Positions 31,804 to 40,504 of a stretch of DNA of 64,000 bases are shown here, piece after piece (position 1 is the stretch's first letter; every line of letters begins with the position of its first letter). The stretch comes from Candidatus Manganitrophus noduliformans (lineage in GTDB: Bacteria; Nitrospirota; Nitrospiria; SBBL01; Manganitrophaceae). The notes beneath the pieces were generated by a model that saw only the letters and a list, made by a program, of their open reading frames with translations, was not told where the DNA came from and searched no databases. A program made the position numbers and the translations under genes. The stretch spans positions 744,001 through 808,000 of the forward strand of contig NZ_VTOW01000001.1 in assembly GCF_012184425.1 (NCBI RefSeq), read 5' to 3'.

Positions 31804-32192
31804 CAAACCAATGCAGCTGCGGATCTTCTCCCCAAATGACCAGATACCTTGACGGAGACGATACGGTCACTCGGGCCGTGGTCAGATGCAAACGCTGCAA
31901 GATTCAGACGGAAGGGAATACCGAAGAGGCTGCAACCGAAAGGTGGAACCGCCTACACCCGAAACACTTCTGTCATTGGCCTGGGTGCAAGATCAAGGTG
32001 CCCCCGAAGTTTTGGGGTTGTAAGGCTCACTGGTTCGCGCTTCCAAAGACGTTGCGCGATCGGATATGGGCGACCTATCGGCCGGGGCAGGAAATCACGA
32101 AAGACCCATCGCCTGAATACATCGCGGCGGCGCGGGACGTCCGGGAGTGGATTTTAAAGAAAGAGGCGGGGGCGATTGAAAAAGGCGCTTGA
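31797..32192 (+). CDS. zinc-ribbon (Lar-like N-terminus) phage protein
   Basis: 131 residues. The N-terminal CSCGSSP...VRCKRCKIQTEGNTEEAATERWNRL resembles Lar-type restriction-alleviation zinc ribbons. The C-terminal part (HFCHWPGCKIKVPPKFWGCKAHWFALPKTLRDRIWATYRPGQE) is a phage-specific block with its own Cys/His set. Anti-restriction function is possible from the Lar resemblance but unproven; it directly precedes two DNA methyltransferase genes. Confidence 0.65.
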   Translation: MLTNQCSCGSSPQMTRYLDGDDTVTRAVVRCKRCKIQTEGNTEEAATERWNRLHPKHFCHWPGCKIKVPPKFWGCKAHWFALPKTLRDRIWATYRPGQEITKDPSPEYIAAARDVREWILKKEAGAIEKGA

Positions 32193-32832
32193 TCTTTTCT
32201 GTGGGGCTGGCGGCGCATCAATGGGATTGCATCGCGCGGGGTTCGAGGTGACAGGGGTCGATGTCAAACCTCAGCCGCGATATCCGTTTCGGTTCATTCA
32301 GGCCGACGCGCTCACCTTTCCGCTGGAGGGATACGACTTTATTTGGGCGAGCCCGCCATGTCAGGCGTTTTCCGCGATGAAGTCTCTTCCGGGCGCCAGG
32401 AAAGATCACCCTAATTTGATTCCGCCTATTCGGGAGCGGCTTATAAAATCGGGTGCTTTATATTGCATCGAGAATGTTCCTGGAGCACCGCTCATAAATT
32501 ATTTCATGCTCTGTGGGTCAATGTTTGGACTTAAGAGTCATAGTGACAGATATCTCCGCCGGCATCGCATCTTTGAGACTAATTTCAATTCATTCCTCGT
32601 TCCATCCTGCAATCACTGGGGGAAGGCGGTCGGTGTTTACGGTCACGGATCGTCCGGACGTCTCGGCCAAAGAATTAGAACAGCAAGTGCAAGCGAGGCA
32701 AGGATCTTAATGGAGATGGAATGGGCGCCGCTATCCTCAATGACCCAGGCGGTCCCCCCGGCTTATTCAGAATTCATCGGCCGCCAGGCGATGGCGATGC
32801 TCACTCGGGAGGCGGGGGCGGATGCTCGGTAA
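32176..32832 (+). CDS. DNA cytosine-5 methyltransferase
   Basis: 218 residues from a TTG that overlaps the previous gene by 17 bases. Motif I LDLFCGAGGASMG, motif IV SPPCQAFS with catalytic C62, motif VI CIENVPG, motif VIII RRHRIFE and motif X PPAYSEFIGRQ are all seen. It is short compared with bacterial enzymes, leaving a small target recognition region. It would methylate phage DNA, protecting it from host restriction. Overlaps the next methyltransferase gene by 11 bases. Confidence 0.88.
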   Translation: MKKALDLFCGAGGASMGLHRAGFEVTGVDVKPQPRYPFRFIQADALTFPLEGYDFIWASPPCQAFSAMKSLPGARKDHPNLIPPIRERLIKSGALYCIENVPGAPLINYFMLCGSMFGLKSHSDRYLRRHRIFETNFNSFLVPSCNHWGKAVGVYGHGSSGRLGQRIRTASASEARILMEMEWAPLSSMTQAVPPAYSEFIGRQAMAMLTREAGADAR

Positions 32833-33505
32833 GTATCTCTACTACGAAGAGCCGGGGATTCAGATTTATTGCGGGGATTGCCGGGAGATCCTTCCCTTGA
32901 TCGATCCGGCGACCGTCGATCTGGTGTTGACCGATCCTCCTTATGGGATGGGGGCGGTTTTCGACCGAAAGGGGATACGCCGGCCGTCGCTGGAATCGAA
33001 AACAGCAACTTCCAGGGGATGGGGTTCGATTGTAGGAGACGACGAGCCGTTTGATCCATCTTCGCTACTCTTTTTTCGAAGGCTGGCGCTCTTCGGGGCG
33101 AATCACTACGCCGATCGGCTGCCTCGATCGAGCAAGTGGCTGGTGTGGGATAAGCGCTGCGGCACTCCCCCCGACAATAATTCGGACGCGGAGCTGATTT
33201 GGACGAACCTGGAGGGAGCGGTGAGGATTCACCGGCAAAAATGGCGGGGTTTGATCCGCGAGGGGGAGGAGAATCTCTCGAGGGGCTGGAAGCTGCATCC
33301 GGCGCAGAAGCCGATCGCCCTAATTAAATGGATTATCGGCCTGTTCGATCTAAAACCTGGATCGTTGATTTTTGATCCTTATATGGGCTCCGGCATGACG
33401 TTGAGGGCAGCGAAAGACATGGGGTATCGGGCCATCGGAATTGAGATCAAAGAGAAATTCTGCAAGGTCACCGTCGACCGGCTTCGCCAGGAGGTTTTAC
33501 TTTGA
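32822..33505 (+). CDS. DNA adenine-N6/cytosine-N4 methyltransferase
   Basis: 227 residues. Catalytic TDPPYGMG (D38-Y41) comes before the SAM-binding FDPYMGSGMTL near the C-terminus, the beta-class order. Adjacent to the C5 enzyme, so the phage can add two types of DNA mark. No cognate restriction enzyme is linked. Confidence 0.88.
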   Translation: MLGKYLYYEEPGIQIYCGDCREILPLIDPATVDLVLTDPPYGMGAVFDRKGIRRPSLESKTATSRGWGSIVGDDEPFDPSSLLFFRRLALFGANHYADRLPRSSKWLVWDKRCGTPPDNNSDAELIWTNLEGAVRIHRQKWRGLIREGEENLSRGWKLHPAQKPIALIKWIIGLFDLKPGSLIFDPYMGSGMTLRAAKDMGYRAIGIEIKEKFCKVTVDRLRQEVLL

Positions 33506-33750
33506 CTCTCAAATTTGGTGATCCAGAATCGATCGCGGAGCGAGATCGGGGCCGGAAGGAAGCCATTTTAAAAACTTTGCGTTGCCCCAATCCGCTTTGC
33601 GCGACACGGAAAAAACAAGAGTTATTAGCGGATGCTCAGTATGCCGATCATATTGATTGGGTGTGCGGTCTCTGCGGCGAGGAATTTGAGACGGACATCG
33701 AAGGAAAGGTTACTTGGTCGGAAAACGGATGGGAGGAAGACGCGGAATGA
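33502..33750 (+). CDS. small zinc-ribbon protein
   Basis: 82 residues from TTG (33502), overlapping the previous stop. LRCPNPLCATRKKQEL and WVCGLCGEEFE provide four Cys in a ribbon spacing. Overlaps the helicase start by four bases. Function unknown. Confidence 0.6.
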   Translation: MTLKFGDPESIAERDRGRKEAILKTLRCPNPLCATRKKQELLADAQYADHIDWVCGLCGEEFETDIEGKVTWSENGWEEDAE

Positions 33751-35444
33751 ATCTATCCCTATTCGAAAACCCGTCTCCGCCGAAACTGCCTCTGCGCCCC
33801 TATCAGGAAGAATGTCTCCAAGCCATTAGGAAGGCCAAAGAGGAGGGGAAAAACCGGTTACTGGTGTCTTTGCCTACCGGCGGGGGTAAAACGGTCATAT
33901 TTTCGCGTCTCCCTTCGCATTTGGAGGAGAAACGAAAGACACTCGTCCTGGCCCATCGTGATGAGCTTATCGGGCAGGCCCGGAGGAAATTCATCGCCAG
34001 CAATCCGGAGATGTTCGTTGAGATCGAACAGGCTGATCACTACTCCACCCCGTTCGCGCAAGCGGTGATCGCCTCGGTCGCCACCCTGGGCCCGGAGCGC
34101 GCCGCCAAGCGCCGGGGGCGTTTCTGGCCCGAACAGTACGGCATCATCATCACCGATGAATGCCACCATGCAGCTGCGAAGACGTATCAGAACATCTACG
34201 AGCATTTTGGTCTTCCCGATCGCAAAGACATTCTTCATGTTGGATTCACGGCCACCCCGAAGCGGGGCGACGGCGCCGGCCTGGGCGGTATTTACGAGGA
34301 GATCGTTTACCACAAAGACATCGGCGAGATGATCGATGAGGGGTGGTTGGTCGAGATTAAGGGTCGGCGGGTGTCGACCAGCACCGACCTCTCCCGGGTC
34401 CGATCGAGCATGGGCGATTTCCAAGAGAACGAGCTCGCCGAAGCAGTGAACAACGACAATCGAAACGCTCTTGTCGTCAAAAGTTATTTGGAATTTGCCG
34501 AAGGAAAGCGCTGCCTGGTCTTCGCCGTTGACACGGCGCACACGATCGCTTTAAGGGACACTTTTCTTGCTGCCGGAATCCCGACCGCGGCGGTGATTGG
34601 AACGACCGACGTGGAGAAAGAGCGCCCTCAAATTTACGCCGATTTTGCGGCCGGCCGGATCAAGGTCATCGTCAACTGCATGGTGTTGACCGAAGGGTAC
34701 GACGAGCCGACCGTGGAGGCGATTATCCAGGCGCGGCCGACCAAATCCTCCCTGCTCTACACCCAAATCATCGGCCGCGGCCTTCGTCTCTCCCCGGAAA
34801 CCGGAAAGACTCATTGCCTGGTGATCGATCTGGTCGACAACTCCACAAAGAATTCGGTCAAGACGATCCCCTCCCTCTTTGGGCTTCCGGCCAATCTGGA
34901 TTTAAAAGGGGGAGAGGTTCGCGCTGCAGAAAAGAAGATCAAGGCGTTTATCAAAGAGCACCCGATGAGCAAAACCGCGGTGGATCCGGAATCGTTGACC
35001 GACCTCGATCAACTCGAAATTCAATCCCAGGAGATCGATTTCTTTGCGCCTCCGAAACTCTCCGACGAGGTATTGGAAAACTCGAAACTGACATGGATTT
35101 CACGATACGGCGGTTGGACGATGAGCTGCGGCGCGGGCCGGGAGGCAAAGATCGAAAAAGACATCCTGGGGCATTATACGGTCACAATTCACGATGAGGG
35201 CCGTCTGATGGTCGACCAGAAGGAAAAGTCCATGGGATGCGCCTTCCAGGCGGCCGATCGATACGTTCGGGAGTTCTGGCCGGACGCGCTGAACCTGCTG
35301 CGTCAAAATGCGGGGTGGAAGTCGGCGCCGGCGACGGACGCGCAATTGAATATTCTTCGTCGGATGAGGATCCCTTTTCCGGCGAATATCACCAAAGGAG
35401 CGGCATCGCTTTTAATCGGGCAAAAAATCGCATCACGAGGATAG
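33747..35444 (+). CDS. superfamily 2 DEAD/DEAH-box helicase
   Basis: 565 residues from MNLSLFENP (ATG 33747). LRPYQEECL (Q motif), LPTGGGKT (Walker A, K48), TDECHHA (residues 136-142), GFTATPKR, and the second lobe with QIIGRGLRL. The layout matches phage RecG/UvrB-like or RapA-independent SF2 helicases used in replication or recombination. The C-terminal about 170 residues are phage-specific, with a beta-rich part (TWISRYGGWTMSCGAG). Nucleic-acid unwinding or translocation is certain by family; the exact role is not. Confidence 0.88.
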   Translation: MNLSLFENPSPPKLPLRPYQEECLQAIRKAKEEGKNRLLVSLPTGGGKTVIFSRLPSHLEEKRKTLVLAHRDELIGQARRKFIASNPEMFVEIEQADHYSTPFAQAVIASVATLGPERAAKRRGRFWPEQYGIIITDECHHAAAKTYQNIYEHFGLPDRKDILHVGFTATPKRGDGAGLGGIYEEIVYHKDIGEMIDEGWLVEIKGRRVSTSTDLSRVRSSMGDFQENELAEAVNNDNRNALVVKSYLEFAEGKRCLVFAVDTAHTIALRDTFLAAGIPTAAVIGTTDVEKERPQIYADFAAGRIKVIVNCMVLTEGYDEPTVEAIIQARPTKSSLLYTQIIGRGLRLSPETGKTHCLVIDLVDNSTKNSVKTIPSLFGLPANLDLKGGEVRAAEKKIKAFIKEHPMSKTAVDPESLTDLDQLEIQSQEIDFFAPPKLSDEVLENSKLTWISRYGGWTMSCGAGREAKIEKDILGHYTVTIHDEGRLMVDQKEKSMGCAFQAADRYVREFWPDALNLLRQNAGWKSAPATDAQLNILRRMRIPFPANITKGAASLLIGQKIASRG

Positions 35445-35457
35445 GGGGGGGAGATTC

Positions 35458-36213
35458 ATGTCGGAGAACGGCAAGGTGTCGCCGGTTGGAAAGACTGGCC
35501 GTGGGGTTACTTTTGGAGTCGTAAATTTCGAAAAATTTCAGCATTACAAAGATAGGAATCCGCCTTGGATCAAGCTTCACAACACACTGCTAGACAGCTA
35601 CGAATTTGGATGCTTGCAAGATGCTAGCAAAGCGCACCTGCTTTTAATTTGGTTGCTAGCGAGTCGCCACAATAACCGTTTACCCCTAGATGAAAAATGG
35701 ATATCAGAACGCATTCAAGCAAAGAAAAATGTTGACCTCGACGAACTAATAAAACTCAAATTTATCGAATGCTACGATGAATGTGGCATGTTGCTAGCAG
35801 ATAGCTTGCAACATGATAGCAATCCGCTTGACCAGAGGAGAGGAGAGACAGAGGAGAGAATAAGTATAGGCAGCCAGTCTCTTTCACCTCTTTCAGAACT
35901 CTGGAACCAAACCTTCAAAGACATCCTCCCTCAAGTCAAGCAATCTGGTTCAAGAAAGAAAAGGGAGGCGGCGCTGCTTAAGCAATACACCTTAGAGCAA
36001 ATTAAAGAAGTGTTTTTGAGGATCGGTAAATCTGATTTTCTTTTGGGGAAATGTCCACCTCGAGATCCAGGTGGGAAAGTATTCATGGCGGACTACGATT
36101 GGTTTTTGGGGAAAGATAAAAACGGGACCGAGAACATCGTGAAGGTGATCGAGGGTAAATACGACAATCGGCCTGTTCAGCGGGAGCTCACGGAGGATCG
36201 GGTGATTTTATGA
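35458..36213 (+). CDS. replication initiator/helicase-loader-like protein
   Basis: 251 residues. The N-terminal domain (FEKFQHYKDRNPPWIKLHNTLLDSYEFGCLQDASKAHLLLIWLLASRHNNRLP) resembles the winged-helix start of phage replisome organiser proteins. A low-complexity hinge and a C-terminal domain with LLKQYTLEQIKEVFLRIGKSDFLLG...FMADYDWFLGKDKN are typical of the DnaD/loader-type C-terminus. The ORF's DNA is AT-richer than its neighbours. It precedes the primase-helicase gene, consistent with replication initiation. Confidence 0.7.
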   Translation: MSENGKVSPVGKTGRGVTFGVVNFEKFQHYKDRNPPWIKLHNTLLDSYEFGCLQDASKAHLLLIWLLASRHNNRLPLDEKWISERIQAKKNVDLDELIKLKFIECYDECGMLLADSLQHDSNPLDQRRGETEERISIGSQSLSPLSELWNQTFKDILPQVKQSGSRKKREAALLKQYTLEQIKEVFLRIGKSDFLLGKCPPRDPGGKVFMADYDWFLGKDKNGTENIVKVIEGKYDNRPVQRELTEDRVIL

Positions 36214-36512
36214 GCGAAGTGGAAGAATTAACTTGTTCGAGGTGCGGCGCGATCTTTTCTGAATTAAAAGCGAAGCTGGCTTTATCCGGTCCGCACGTCA
36301 AGGCCTCTTGCCCCGAGTGTGGCGGATACGTGAAATTCATCTCACAGGGTGGAGATCCGATGTTGTGGTTTGGAAAGTATCGAGGCAAGAAGCTGACCGA
36401 TGTCGTGGCGAATGATCGGCAGTATTTGGAATGGTTGGTTTGTCAACATATCCAGCCGTCGTTGAGAAAGAAAATTAAAGGGGTGCTCCGTGGCGTTTCT
36501 GGAAGAGGCTAA
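36210..36512 (+). CDS. zinc-ribbon plus DUF3820-like protein
   Basis: 100 residues. CSRCGAIF...CPECGGYV is a zinc ribbon; FGKYRGKKLTDVVANDRQYLEWLVCQ matches the short conserved block of DUF3820-like proteins, seen in exonuclease-associated and phage proteins. It overlaps the primase gene start by 23 bases. Confidence 0.65.
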   Translation: MSEVEELTCSRCGAIFSELKAKLALSGPHVKASCPECGGYVKFISQGGDPMLWFGKYRGKKLTDVVANDRQYLEWLVCQHIQPSLRKKIKGVLRGVSGRG

Positions 36513-38121
36513 AAAATACCTACTCCGCGGTTGGTCTGTGGTCCCCCTGGAGGCGAAGGGGAAGAAGCCGTTGATCTCCTGGAAGGAATATCAGGAGCGG
36601 CAGGCGACCGTAAACGAAATTGAATCCTGGTTTAAATGGGAAAACAACATCGGCATTGTCACCGGGAAGATATCCGGAATTACAGTGATCGATTGTGACT
36701 CGCCGGCCGCGATCGATCTTGCGAGCAAAAAGGGATTGCCGACCTGTCCGACCGTGAAGACCGGAAAGGGGTACCATTTTTACTACGCCTATGAACCCGG
36801 CGTTGGAAACTTCCAAAAGCGGGATGATCTTCCCGGGATCGATCTTCGAGGGGATGGGGGCTTTGTTGTGGCGCCTCCGTCGATTCATCCGTCTGGCGCG
36901 GTGTATTCCTGGGAAGGCGAAACGAGAGATCTTCCTCCGCTTCCGAAGTGGATTCTCCGAGATGGCGAGCGGAAATCTTCTCCTGGAACGTTCACAGATT
37001 ATTTCCAGGGGGCCCAGCTGGGGAGCCGAAACGATACGCTGGCGAGAATGACGGGCTTCTTGGCGAAGAACATCCCGTATCAAGATGCGTTGGAATTCGC
37101 TCTTGTTTGGAACACGAAAAACAATCCCCCTCTTCCGCATGATGAGATCGAGCGGACCGTGTTGAGCATCTACCGGCTGGAAGGGATTGCTCGCGCGAAG
37201 AAAGCGGAAGAGCCGGCGGCGCCAACGGCCGGCCCTGTTATCGAAGACGAAGAAGAGAACGCCAAGGAGGTTTTGGAGATCGATGATTTATCCGATGGGA
37301 TCGATTCCATGTACGAGGAAGGACTCCCCCCGGGAGAGTCAACGGGGTGGAAGACTCTCGATCCGCACTACACGGTTCATCCAGGTCAAATAACCATCGT
37401 TACGGGCATCCCAGGTCACGGCAAGAGCGAGTTTATCGATGCGTTGATGGTGAATCTTGTCACGGCCAAGCAATGGAAATTTGCTATTTTCTCCGCAGAG
37501 AGTAAACCAGATCGTCATTCGGTCGGCCTTATCGAGAAGTTTGTCGGAATGCCGTTCGGGAAGGGGCCGAGCCAACGAATGGATAAACTTCGGGTTGAGG
37601 CCGGGAAAGAATTCTTAAGGGGCAGGTTTTTTTTCTTGGAGCCCTCCGAGAAGCATACGACGTTGGATTGGATCATCGAGCAAGCCGGCATTTTGGTCGC
37701 TCAAAAAGGAATCAATGGGCTTTTGATTGATCCGTGGAACGAGTTGGAGCACAAGCGATCGAACGGGGTTTCTGAGACTGAATACATTTCACAGAGTTTG
37801 TCGAAGCTGCGACGTTTTAGGAGACGAACAAACGTTCATGTCTTTCTCGTCGCTCATCCGCAAAAACTCAATCGGGACTCGAAGGGGAATTATCCGGTTC
37901 CGACGCTTTACGATATTTCAGGGTCGGCTCATTGGAGAAATAAGGCCGATAGCGGGGTGTGCGTTTGGCGCGACGTCGCTCAAGAGCGGTCGACTCAGAT
38001 AACGAAAATATACATTCAGAAGATCAAAACGAAGGAAACCGGAAAGGTCGGCGTGGTCGATTTGATTTACGATCGTGTGACCGGCCGGTATTCGGATAAG
38101 CCGTGGGATCATGGGTTATAG
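36490..38121 (+). CDS. primase-polymerase/replicative helicase fusion
   Basis: 543 residues from GTG. Residues 1-155 are a bifunctional primase-polymerase domain: IDCD (D68, D70), KGYHF (H96) and GIDLRGDGG. A linker of about 100 residues leads to a RecA/DnaB-type ATPase: TGIPGHGKSEF (K312) and the later LLIDPWNEL and VFLVAHPQK blocks. It would prime and unwind phage DNA at the fork. Fusion of the two activities is common in phages and plasmids. Confidence 0.88.
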   Translation: MAFLEEAKKYLLRGWSVVPLEAKGKKPLISWKEYQERQATVNEIESWFKWENNIGIVTGKISGITVIDCDSPAAIDLASKKGLPTCPTVKTGKGYHFYYAYEPGVGNFQKRDDLPGIDLRGDGGFVVAPPSIHPSGAVYSWEGETRDLPPLPKWILRDGERKSSPGTFTDYFQGAQLGSRNDTLARMTGFLAKNIPYQDALEFALVWNTKNNPPLPHDEIERTVLSIYRLEGIARAKKAEEPAAPTAGPVIEDEEENAKEVLEIDDLSDGIDSMYEEGLPPGESTGWKTLDPHYTVHPGQITIVTGIPGHGKSEFIDALMVNLVTAKQWKFAIFSAESKPDRHSVGLIEKFVGMPFGKGPSQRMDKLRVEAGKEFLRGRFFFLEPSEKHTTLDWIIEQAGILVAQKGINGLLIDPWNELEHKRSNGVSETEYISQSLSKLRRFRRRTNVHVFLVAHPQKLNRDSKGNYPVPTLYDISGSAHWRNKADSGVCVWRDVAQERSTQITKIYIQKIKTKETGKVGVVDLIYDRVTGRYSDKPWDHGL

Positions 38122-38158
38122 AAAAAGCCCGATAATAAACCAAAAAAGGAGGAATAAA

Positions 38159-38500
38159 ATGCCGAAAGCGAAGGGAAGCAAGAATAAAACAAAAGTCACC
38201 GTTCATGTTTCGAAGAACGTGAAGAAGGAAACAATCAAAGCCATTGATGGGATGGCGGAGATGGTCGCCAATCGGCCGAGTTCTTCTCGATGGCCGAGCT
38301 CGCCTGAGCTTGAAGAAATGGCGAGAACTCACGAGAATCCAACTGTTCGCGGGATTTGCGAGGAGGTGTTGTCGCTGAGGAATCATGTGAAATCTCAGCG
38401 TCAAACGATTGCGCGCCTGGAATCTCGCCAAGAGGGGTTTCTTTGTCTCATGGAGGCCCAAGGGTATGCGCGGGGGTTCGTCGGCCGATCTCCTGAGTAA
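38159..38500 (+). CDS. 113-residue unknown basic protein
   Basis: ATG at 38159 preceded by AAGGAGG. Lys-rich start (MPKAKGSKNKTKVTVHVSKNVKKE), then a helical part with MARTHENPTVRGICEEVLSLRNHVKSQRQTIARLE. It may bind nucleic acid; no family. Last rightward gene before the leftward operon, with which it converges. Confidence 0.55.
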   Translation: MPKAKGSKNKTKVTVHVSKNVKKETIKAIDGMAEMVANRPSSSRWPSSPELEEMARTHENPTVRGICEEVLSLRNHVKSQRQTIARLESRQEGFLCLMEAQGYARGFVGRSPE

Positions 38501-38507
38501 TTATGTG

Positions 38508-38747
38508 TTATGCGTCCAGCGTGACATGAATAAAATCGTCTTTGTCGTTGCATTGTGCTCGTACTGGATCTCCAGCGAGGAGCCGCTTGTCTGTGCGGAT
38601 AGTCCATCCTGCTTTTGTGCCACAGGGGCTTTCGCGTTCGGCGAATTCAGTTATTTTTTTGTTGCTCCAATTTTTAGGGACGCAGACCTGGCAATCAAAG
38701 ACTCCATTGCGAATCATTTCAGGTGTTTTGTGGGATTGAGTTACCAT
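38508..38747 (-). CDS. unknown protein of the leftward accessory operon
   Basis: 79 residues, AGGAGA eight bases before the ATG. It carries two Cys near FDCQVCV and one each in SPCGTK and AQCND. The start is one base after the RHH stop, so translation is coupled. No family recognised. Confidence 0.55.
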   Translation of the reverse strand: MVTQSHKTPEMIRNGVFDCQVCVPKNWSNKKITEFAERESPCGTKAGWTIRTDKRLLAGDPVRAQCNDKDDFIHVTLDA

Positions 38748-38748
38748 T

Positions 38749-38940
38749 TCATTCTCCTGTTTTTTTCGGAATGAGGTTTAAATCTTTCAGTAGCTTTCGA
38801 ACGGCATCGTTGGTGATTTCATTGATGGACTTATCGGAATCGATCGAGTAAATCCGAAGTGGTCGCGAGATGTCGTCATCGAAGCGAATGTTGATCGCGT
38901 AGGGTTTTGGTTGGGTCTCTTTTTTCTTGCCATTTTTCAA
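38749..38940 (-). CDS. ribbon-helix-helix regulator of the leftward operon
   Basis: 63 residues from a TTG at 38940, selected because GGAGG lies five to six bases before it; the frame is open further up but unconvincing. YAINIRFDDDISRPLRIYSIDSDKSINEITNDAVRKLLKDL has a strand followed by two helices as in Arc/CopG-type RHH dimers. It likely autoregulates the operon; AT-rich repeats with AATTATCG/CGATAATT lie just upstream (38997-39025). Confidence 0.6.
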   Translation of the reverse strand: MKNGKKKETQPKPYAINIRFDDDISRPLRIYSIDSDKSINEITNDAVRKLLKDLNLIPKKTGE

Positions 38941-38996
38941 GTTTACCTCCGTTTCTCCCCCGCCCCTACGATGAGAGACGGGGATTTGATTTGGCA

Positions 38997-39025
38997 AATT
39001 ATCGGATATCGATAATTCGATAATT
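38997..39025. promoter_or_regulatory. AATTATCG repeat cluster upstream of the RHH gene
   Basis: AATTATCG (38997-39004) is followed by CGATAATT at 39010-39017 and again at 39018-39025, in an inverted-plus-direct arrangement. They overlap the 3' coding end of the gene at 39029. The 13-mer TAATTCGATAATT recurs exactly at 53806-53818. Candidate binding sites for the RHH protein. Confidence 0.35.
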
Positions 39026-39028
39026 ACT

Positions 39029-39268
39029 CTAAGTGAAGTATCGCTGGAGGACGACGGGGAAGTCCTCATCCGACCACGACAGCCCCCGATTCGCGTTTAC
39101 TATCGCCGCCACCTCCGCCTTAGAAAGCCGTCCATGTAGAGTCCCATCGGCGTCGATCTCCGCAACGATTTTTCCATCCGCGTCTGTGATGTACGCGGCC
39201 CCCGTATCCGGGTAGCCGTACGATGTGCTGTGGCATTCATATTTTTCCCATTTCTTCGTCTTCTTCAT
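39029..39268 (-). CDS. 79-residue unknown protein
   Basis: Preceded by GGAGGGGGAG. Sequence CHSTSYGYPDTGAAYITDADGKIVAEIDADGTLHGRLSKAEVAAIVNANRG suggests a small beta sheet plus helix. Member of the leftward operon. No family recognised. Confidence 0.55.
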   Translation of the reverse strand: MKKTKKWEKYECHSTSYGYPDTGAAYITDADGKIVAEIDADGTLHGRLSKAEVAAIVNANRGLSWSDEDFPVVLQRYFT

Positions 39269-39336
39269 CTCCCCCTCCCTCGTTTGGTTGATCCCTCAAG
39301 CCTGCCCCCGATCGAGATCAGGAGCAGGGGGAAGGA

Positions 39337-39510
39337 TCAAGCTTTGCACGCTCTCCCGGCGAATTTCTCGGGATTGCTGGTGCGGACCGAAAAGCCACAT
39401 TCCATGCAGGTCACGACATGACGGTCTGTCTCCATAGTATGTGCGGTGACGTGGTCGATCACGTGCGTTTCCAGGAATTCTTTCTGCGTCATCGTCTCTG
39501 TATTTTTCAT
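39337..39510 (-). CDS. 57-residue zinc-knuckle protein
   Basis: I use the ATG at 39510, with GGAGGAG upstream. HVIDHVTAHTMETDRHVVTCMECGFSVRTSNPEKFAGRACKA has a CxxC and several His that may bind zinc. First gene of the leftward operon. Confidence 0.55.
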   Translation of the reverse strand: MKNTETMTQKEFLETHVIDHVTAHTMETDRHVVTCMECGFSVRTSNPEKFAGRACKA

Positions 39511-39552
39511 TTTCTCCTCCTCCATTGTTGGTTGCTCACTCTCTATGATGTA

Positions 39553-39582
39553 TTTATACCATTGCACTACAATATAAGTCAA
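39553..39582 (-). promoter_or_regulatory. sigma70 promoter of the leftward operon
   Basis: On the minus strand TTGACT (39582-39577), an 18-base spacer and TATAAA (39558-39553) read toward the gene starting at 39510. This supports independent expression of the four-gene operon. Confidence 0.6.
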
Positions 39583-39656
39583 TAAAAAAGATTGGTAAAA
39601 AAGTAAGGTCGTGTTTTTGTTGCGCATCGACTGTGGATTTTGTACGCTGTGTGAGT

Positions 39657-40262
39657 ATGGGGAAAGCGAAGGTTGAGAAGCCGAAAGAAAAGCCGAAAAA
39701 GCGAAGAACGCGCGCGCAACGGATCGAGGACATTCTTGGGAAGTTGTCGATTAAGGAGCGCCGCTTGATCGAAGCGAGACTGGCGGGGAAGACGAAAACG
39801 GAAGCGGCCGACTATGCGGGGTACGTTGTTGCGCCGAAAACGAAAACGAAAAACCTCTGTACGCTTGCCACTCGCCGGCTGGAGCGGCCCGAAGTAAAGC
39901 AGGCGCTCACGGTTCTTCTCGAACAATACAACCTTGGTATAGATCGATTGCTCAGAAAGATTTCGGAGGGAACGGACGCAACGAAGGTTGTTGCGCTGGT
40001 TGCGATTCCGATCCAGAAAACCGGAGAAGAGTCGAAAAGCGGGAACGAGTTGCAGGATGCGAGCGAGCAAACTCAGAACTATGCCGAAGTCCCGGACATG
40101 CCGACGCGCTTAAATTATATCAAGACGGCGCTGGCGCTTCATGGGTTGCCGGATAAAGACAAAGGTGAGGGAGAAGGCGAAACGTATGCTGAACGCATTC
40201 GCGCGTTTTGGAGGCGGCAAGAAGAGATGGCGATCGATACGACCGCGACGGAGGTGAAGTGA
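39657..40262 (+). CDS. terminase small subunit (putative)
   Basis: 201 residues from MGKAKVEK (an in-frame GTG eight codons up is possible). KKRRTRAQRIEDILGKLSIKERRLIEARLAGKTKTEAADYAGY is a basic start followed by a helix-turn-helix, then LATRRLERPEVKQALTVLLEQY, the usual terminase-small pattern. It recognises phage DNA for packaging. The large subunit lies 3.7 kb downstream, an unusual separation. Confidence 0.7.
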   Translation: MGKAKVEKPKEKPKKRRTRAQRIEDILGKLSIKERRLIEARLAGKTKTEAADYAGYVVAPKTKTKNLCTLATRRLERPEVKQALTVLLEQYNLGIDRLLRKISEGTDATKVVALVAIPIQKTGEESKSGNELQDASEQTQNYAEVPDMPTRLNYIKTALALHGLPDKDKGEGEGETYAERIRAFWRRQEEMAIDTTATEVK

Positions 40263-40492
40263 TCCTCTTCCCAGGCGACAAAATTTATTTTGACTCTCCG
40301 CTCCTCGGCAAAGTTGGTCCGGCGTCCGTGGTTTCTTTGACCGTCGACGGAATCCTCGTTGATCATCCGATCGTCGGCACGATCGTTTCGATTCCGCGTG
40401 AGTGGGTGATCGAGGGGGCCAAAGAGGTTAAGCCAAAAGAGGTATTATTTAAGCTTGATGGTGTCAATATTCAGGTGAAGCCGATTTTTTGA
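40259..40492 (+). CDS. 77-residue unknown protein
   Basis: GTG at 40259 preceded by GGAGG, overlapping the terminase-small stop. A beta-rich fold with SVVSLTVDGILVDHPIVGTIVSIPREWVIEGA could be an SH3-like barrel. No family. Confidence 0.55.
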   Translation: MILFPGDKIYFDSPLLGKVGPASVVSLTVDGILVDHPIVGTIVSIPREWVIEGAKEVKPKEVLFKLDGVNIQVKPIF

Positions 40493-40504
40493 GGGGGGGC
40501 GATC

